DNA of 30,046 nt from CALZJC01 sp041574955 (GTDB lineage Bacteria; Acidobacteriota; Thermoanaerobaculia; Multivoradales; JAHEKO01), in contig JBFGNS010000033.1 in NCBI GenBank assembly GCA_041574955.1, positions 1 through 30,046 on the forward strand. The letters are read 5' to 3'. The notes below the pieces were generated by a model. The model saw only the letters and a list, made by a program, of their open reading frames with translations, was not told where the DNA came from and did not search any database. This document shows positions 28,063 through 30,046 of this stretch, one piece after another (the stretch's first letter is position 1; each line of letters starts with the position of its first letter). A program made the position numbers and the translations under genes.

Positions 28063-29022
28063 TTGGAATACAAGGACTACTACGCGATCCTGGGCGTTCC
28101 GAAGGGCGCCAGCCAGGAGGAGATCCAGAAGGCCTACCGCAAGCTGGCCCGCAAGCACCACCCCGACGTCAACAAAGGGGCGGGTGCCGAGGCCCGCTTC
28201 AAGGAGATCAACGAGGCCCACGAGGTGCTCAAGGATCCCGACAAGCGGGCGCGCTACGACCGCTTCGGCTCGGCTTGGAAGCAGGCCCAGGTGCGCGGCG
28301 GCGCGCCGCCGGGGTTCGAGGACATCTTCCAGTTCGGCTTCGGCCAGGGCGACGGCGCGCGGGTGCAGTTCGGCGGCGCCGACTCCGGCTTCAGCTCGTT
28401 CTTCGAGATGCTGTTCGGCGGCGGCGGTGGCGGCGGGGCGTGGCGAGCGGCCAGGGGCTCGGCCGCGGGCGGCGCCCAGCGGGTGGGACGCGACCGCGAG
28501 GCGCGCATCGCGCTCACGCTCGAGGAGGCGGCGCGTGGCGGCAGCCGCGAGATCCAGCTCACCGACGCGGACACCGGCCGCAGCCGCAAGCTGCGGGTGC
28601 GGATCCCGCCGGGCGTGAGGCCCGGCCAGCGCATCCGGCTGGCCGACCAGGGCGAGGCGGCACCGCTCGGCGGTCGCCGCGGCTCGCTGTACCTCAAGCT
28701 CGACCTGCTGCCCCACCCGCGCTACCGGCTGGAGGGCTCGGACCTGCACACCGTGCTGCCGCTCAGCCCGTGGGAGGCGGCGCTCGGCGGCAAGGTGAAG
28801 CTCGAGACCCTCGACGGCGAACGCACGGTGCGCATCCCGCCGGGCACCTCCTCGGGCCGCAAGATCCGGCTGCGCGGCCTGGGCTTCCCGGGCAGCAACG
28901 GACGCGGCGACCTGTACGCCGAGCTCCAGATCCTGGTGCCTGGCACGCTGACCGACGAAGAGCGCCGGCTGTTCTCCGAGCTGGCGGAAGCCTCCGAGTT
29001 CGAGGCCCGCGGCACCGGCTAG
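28063..29022 (+). CDS. DnaJ/CbpA-type co-chaperone (type II, no zinc finger)
   Basis: A 319-residue Hsp40. The J domain is at the N-terminus (YKDYYAILGVPKGASQEEIQ, HPD motif in KHHPDVNKG). A Gly/Phe-rich linker follows (GFGQGDGARVQFGG, FGGGGGGG), then two beta-sandwich substrate-binding domains (IALTLEEAARGGSREIQL; PRYRLEGSDLHTVLPLSPWE; GTSSGRKIRLRGLGFP). The Cys-rich zinc finger of DnaJ is absent, as in CbpA. I prefer the TTG at 28063 because GGGAGG lies 8 nt upstream and it begins right at the J domain; the frame stays open to 28018. It precedes clpB by 67 bp, so a proteostasis operon is likely. Confidence 0.93.
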   Translation: MEYKDYYAILGVPKGASQEEIQKAYRKLARKHHPDVNKGAGAEARFKEINEAHEVLKDPDKRARYDRFGSAWKQAQVRGGAPPGFEDIFQFGFGQGDGARVQFGGADSGFSSFFEMLFGGGGGGGAWRAARGSAAGGAQRVGRDREARIALTLEEAARGGSREIQLTDADTGRSRKLRVRIPPGVRPGQRIRLADQGEAAPLGGRRGSLYLKLDLLPHPRYRLEGSDLHTVLPLSPWEAALGGKVKLETLDGERTVRIPPGTSSGRKIRLRGLGFPGSNGRGDLYAELQILVPGTLTDEERRLFSELAEASEFEARGTG

Positions 29023-29089
29023 CCGGCGGCCGGCGCGCCCCACCCGAACCGGCTCCACCGACGAACCCGACTTTCCGGAAGCTACGACC

Positions 29090-30046
<957 letters not shown>

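Overview
The window is GC-rich (about 70% by eye) bacterial chromosome from a Gram-negative organism: it has a TonB-dependent outer-membrane receptor, a MASE1/CHASE sensor kinase and a PHA-granule system. The mix of a class I (archaeal/eukaryotic-like) HMG-CoA reductase, PhaR/phasin, paired ArsA-like ATPases and a 7Fe ferredoxin would fit an uncultured Acidobacteriota-type lineage. That placement is inference only; no marker in the window settles it.

Layout. Positions 1-7290: the tail of an SDR/epimerase gene (+) converges on a minus-strand run of TonB receptor, unknown two-part protein, polyprenyl diphosphate synthase and a large desaturase-like flavoprotein, probably one isoprenoid/carotenoid-type operon. 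Positions 7518-9905: a membrane histidine kinase, divergent from the receptor. Positions 10030-13327 (-): SGNH hydrolase, GT4-like glycosyltransferase and PIG-L deacetylase, likely a surface-glycan modification set. Positions 13528-13603: tRNA-Lys(UUU). Positions 13604-15541: an accessory-looking stretch of lower GC with a repeat cluster, a mazEF-like toxin-antitoxin pair, and an orphan secreted protein that has a structured 5' leader and a strong 3' hairpin. Positions 15739-17499: a GYD-domain protein and purA (convergent). Positions 17688-23098 (+): an envelope protein with a repeated V-G-E motif, HMG-CoA reductase, a UbiB-family kinase and an acyltransferase. Positions 23095-27573 (-): two ArsA-like ATPases followed by phaR, phasin and a patatin-like lipase, the PHA block. 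Positions 27642-30046 (+): 7Fe ferredoxin, a DnaJ/CbpA-type co-chaperone and the first 319 codons of clpB.

The most informative regulatory feature lies upstream of phaR. A textbook sigma-70 promoter (TTGACA, 17-bp spacer, TATAAA) carries three copies of an 11-bp palindrome CCGCANTGCGG spaced exactly 31 bp start to start; the middle copy fills most of the promoter spacer. This looks like a helically phased PhaR autoregulatory operator array. The second point of interest is the leader of the secreted protein at 15350-14739. It folds into a c-di-GMP-I-sized (about 99 nt) multi-helix structure whose core partly resembles GEMM riboswitches but departs from the consensus at several positions.

Functional picture: isoprenoid supply (HMG-CoA reductase, prenyl synthase, desaturase-like flavoprotein), storage-polymer management (PhaR, phasin, patatin-like lipase), lipid and surface-glycan remodelling, and proteostasis (DnaJ, ClpB). 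I saw no integrase, transposase, CRISPR array or phage gene.
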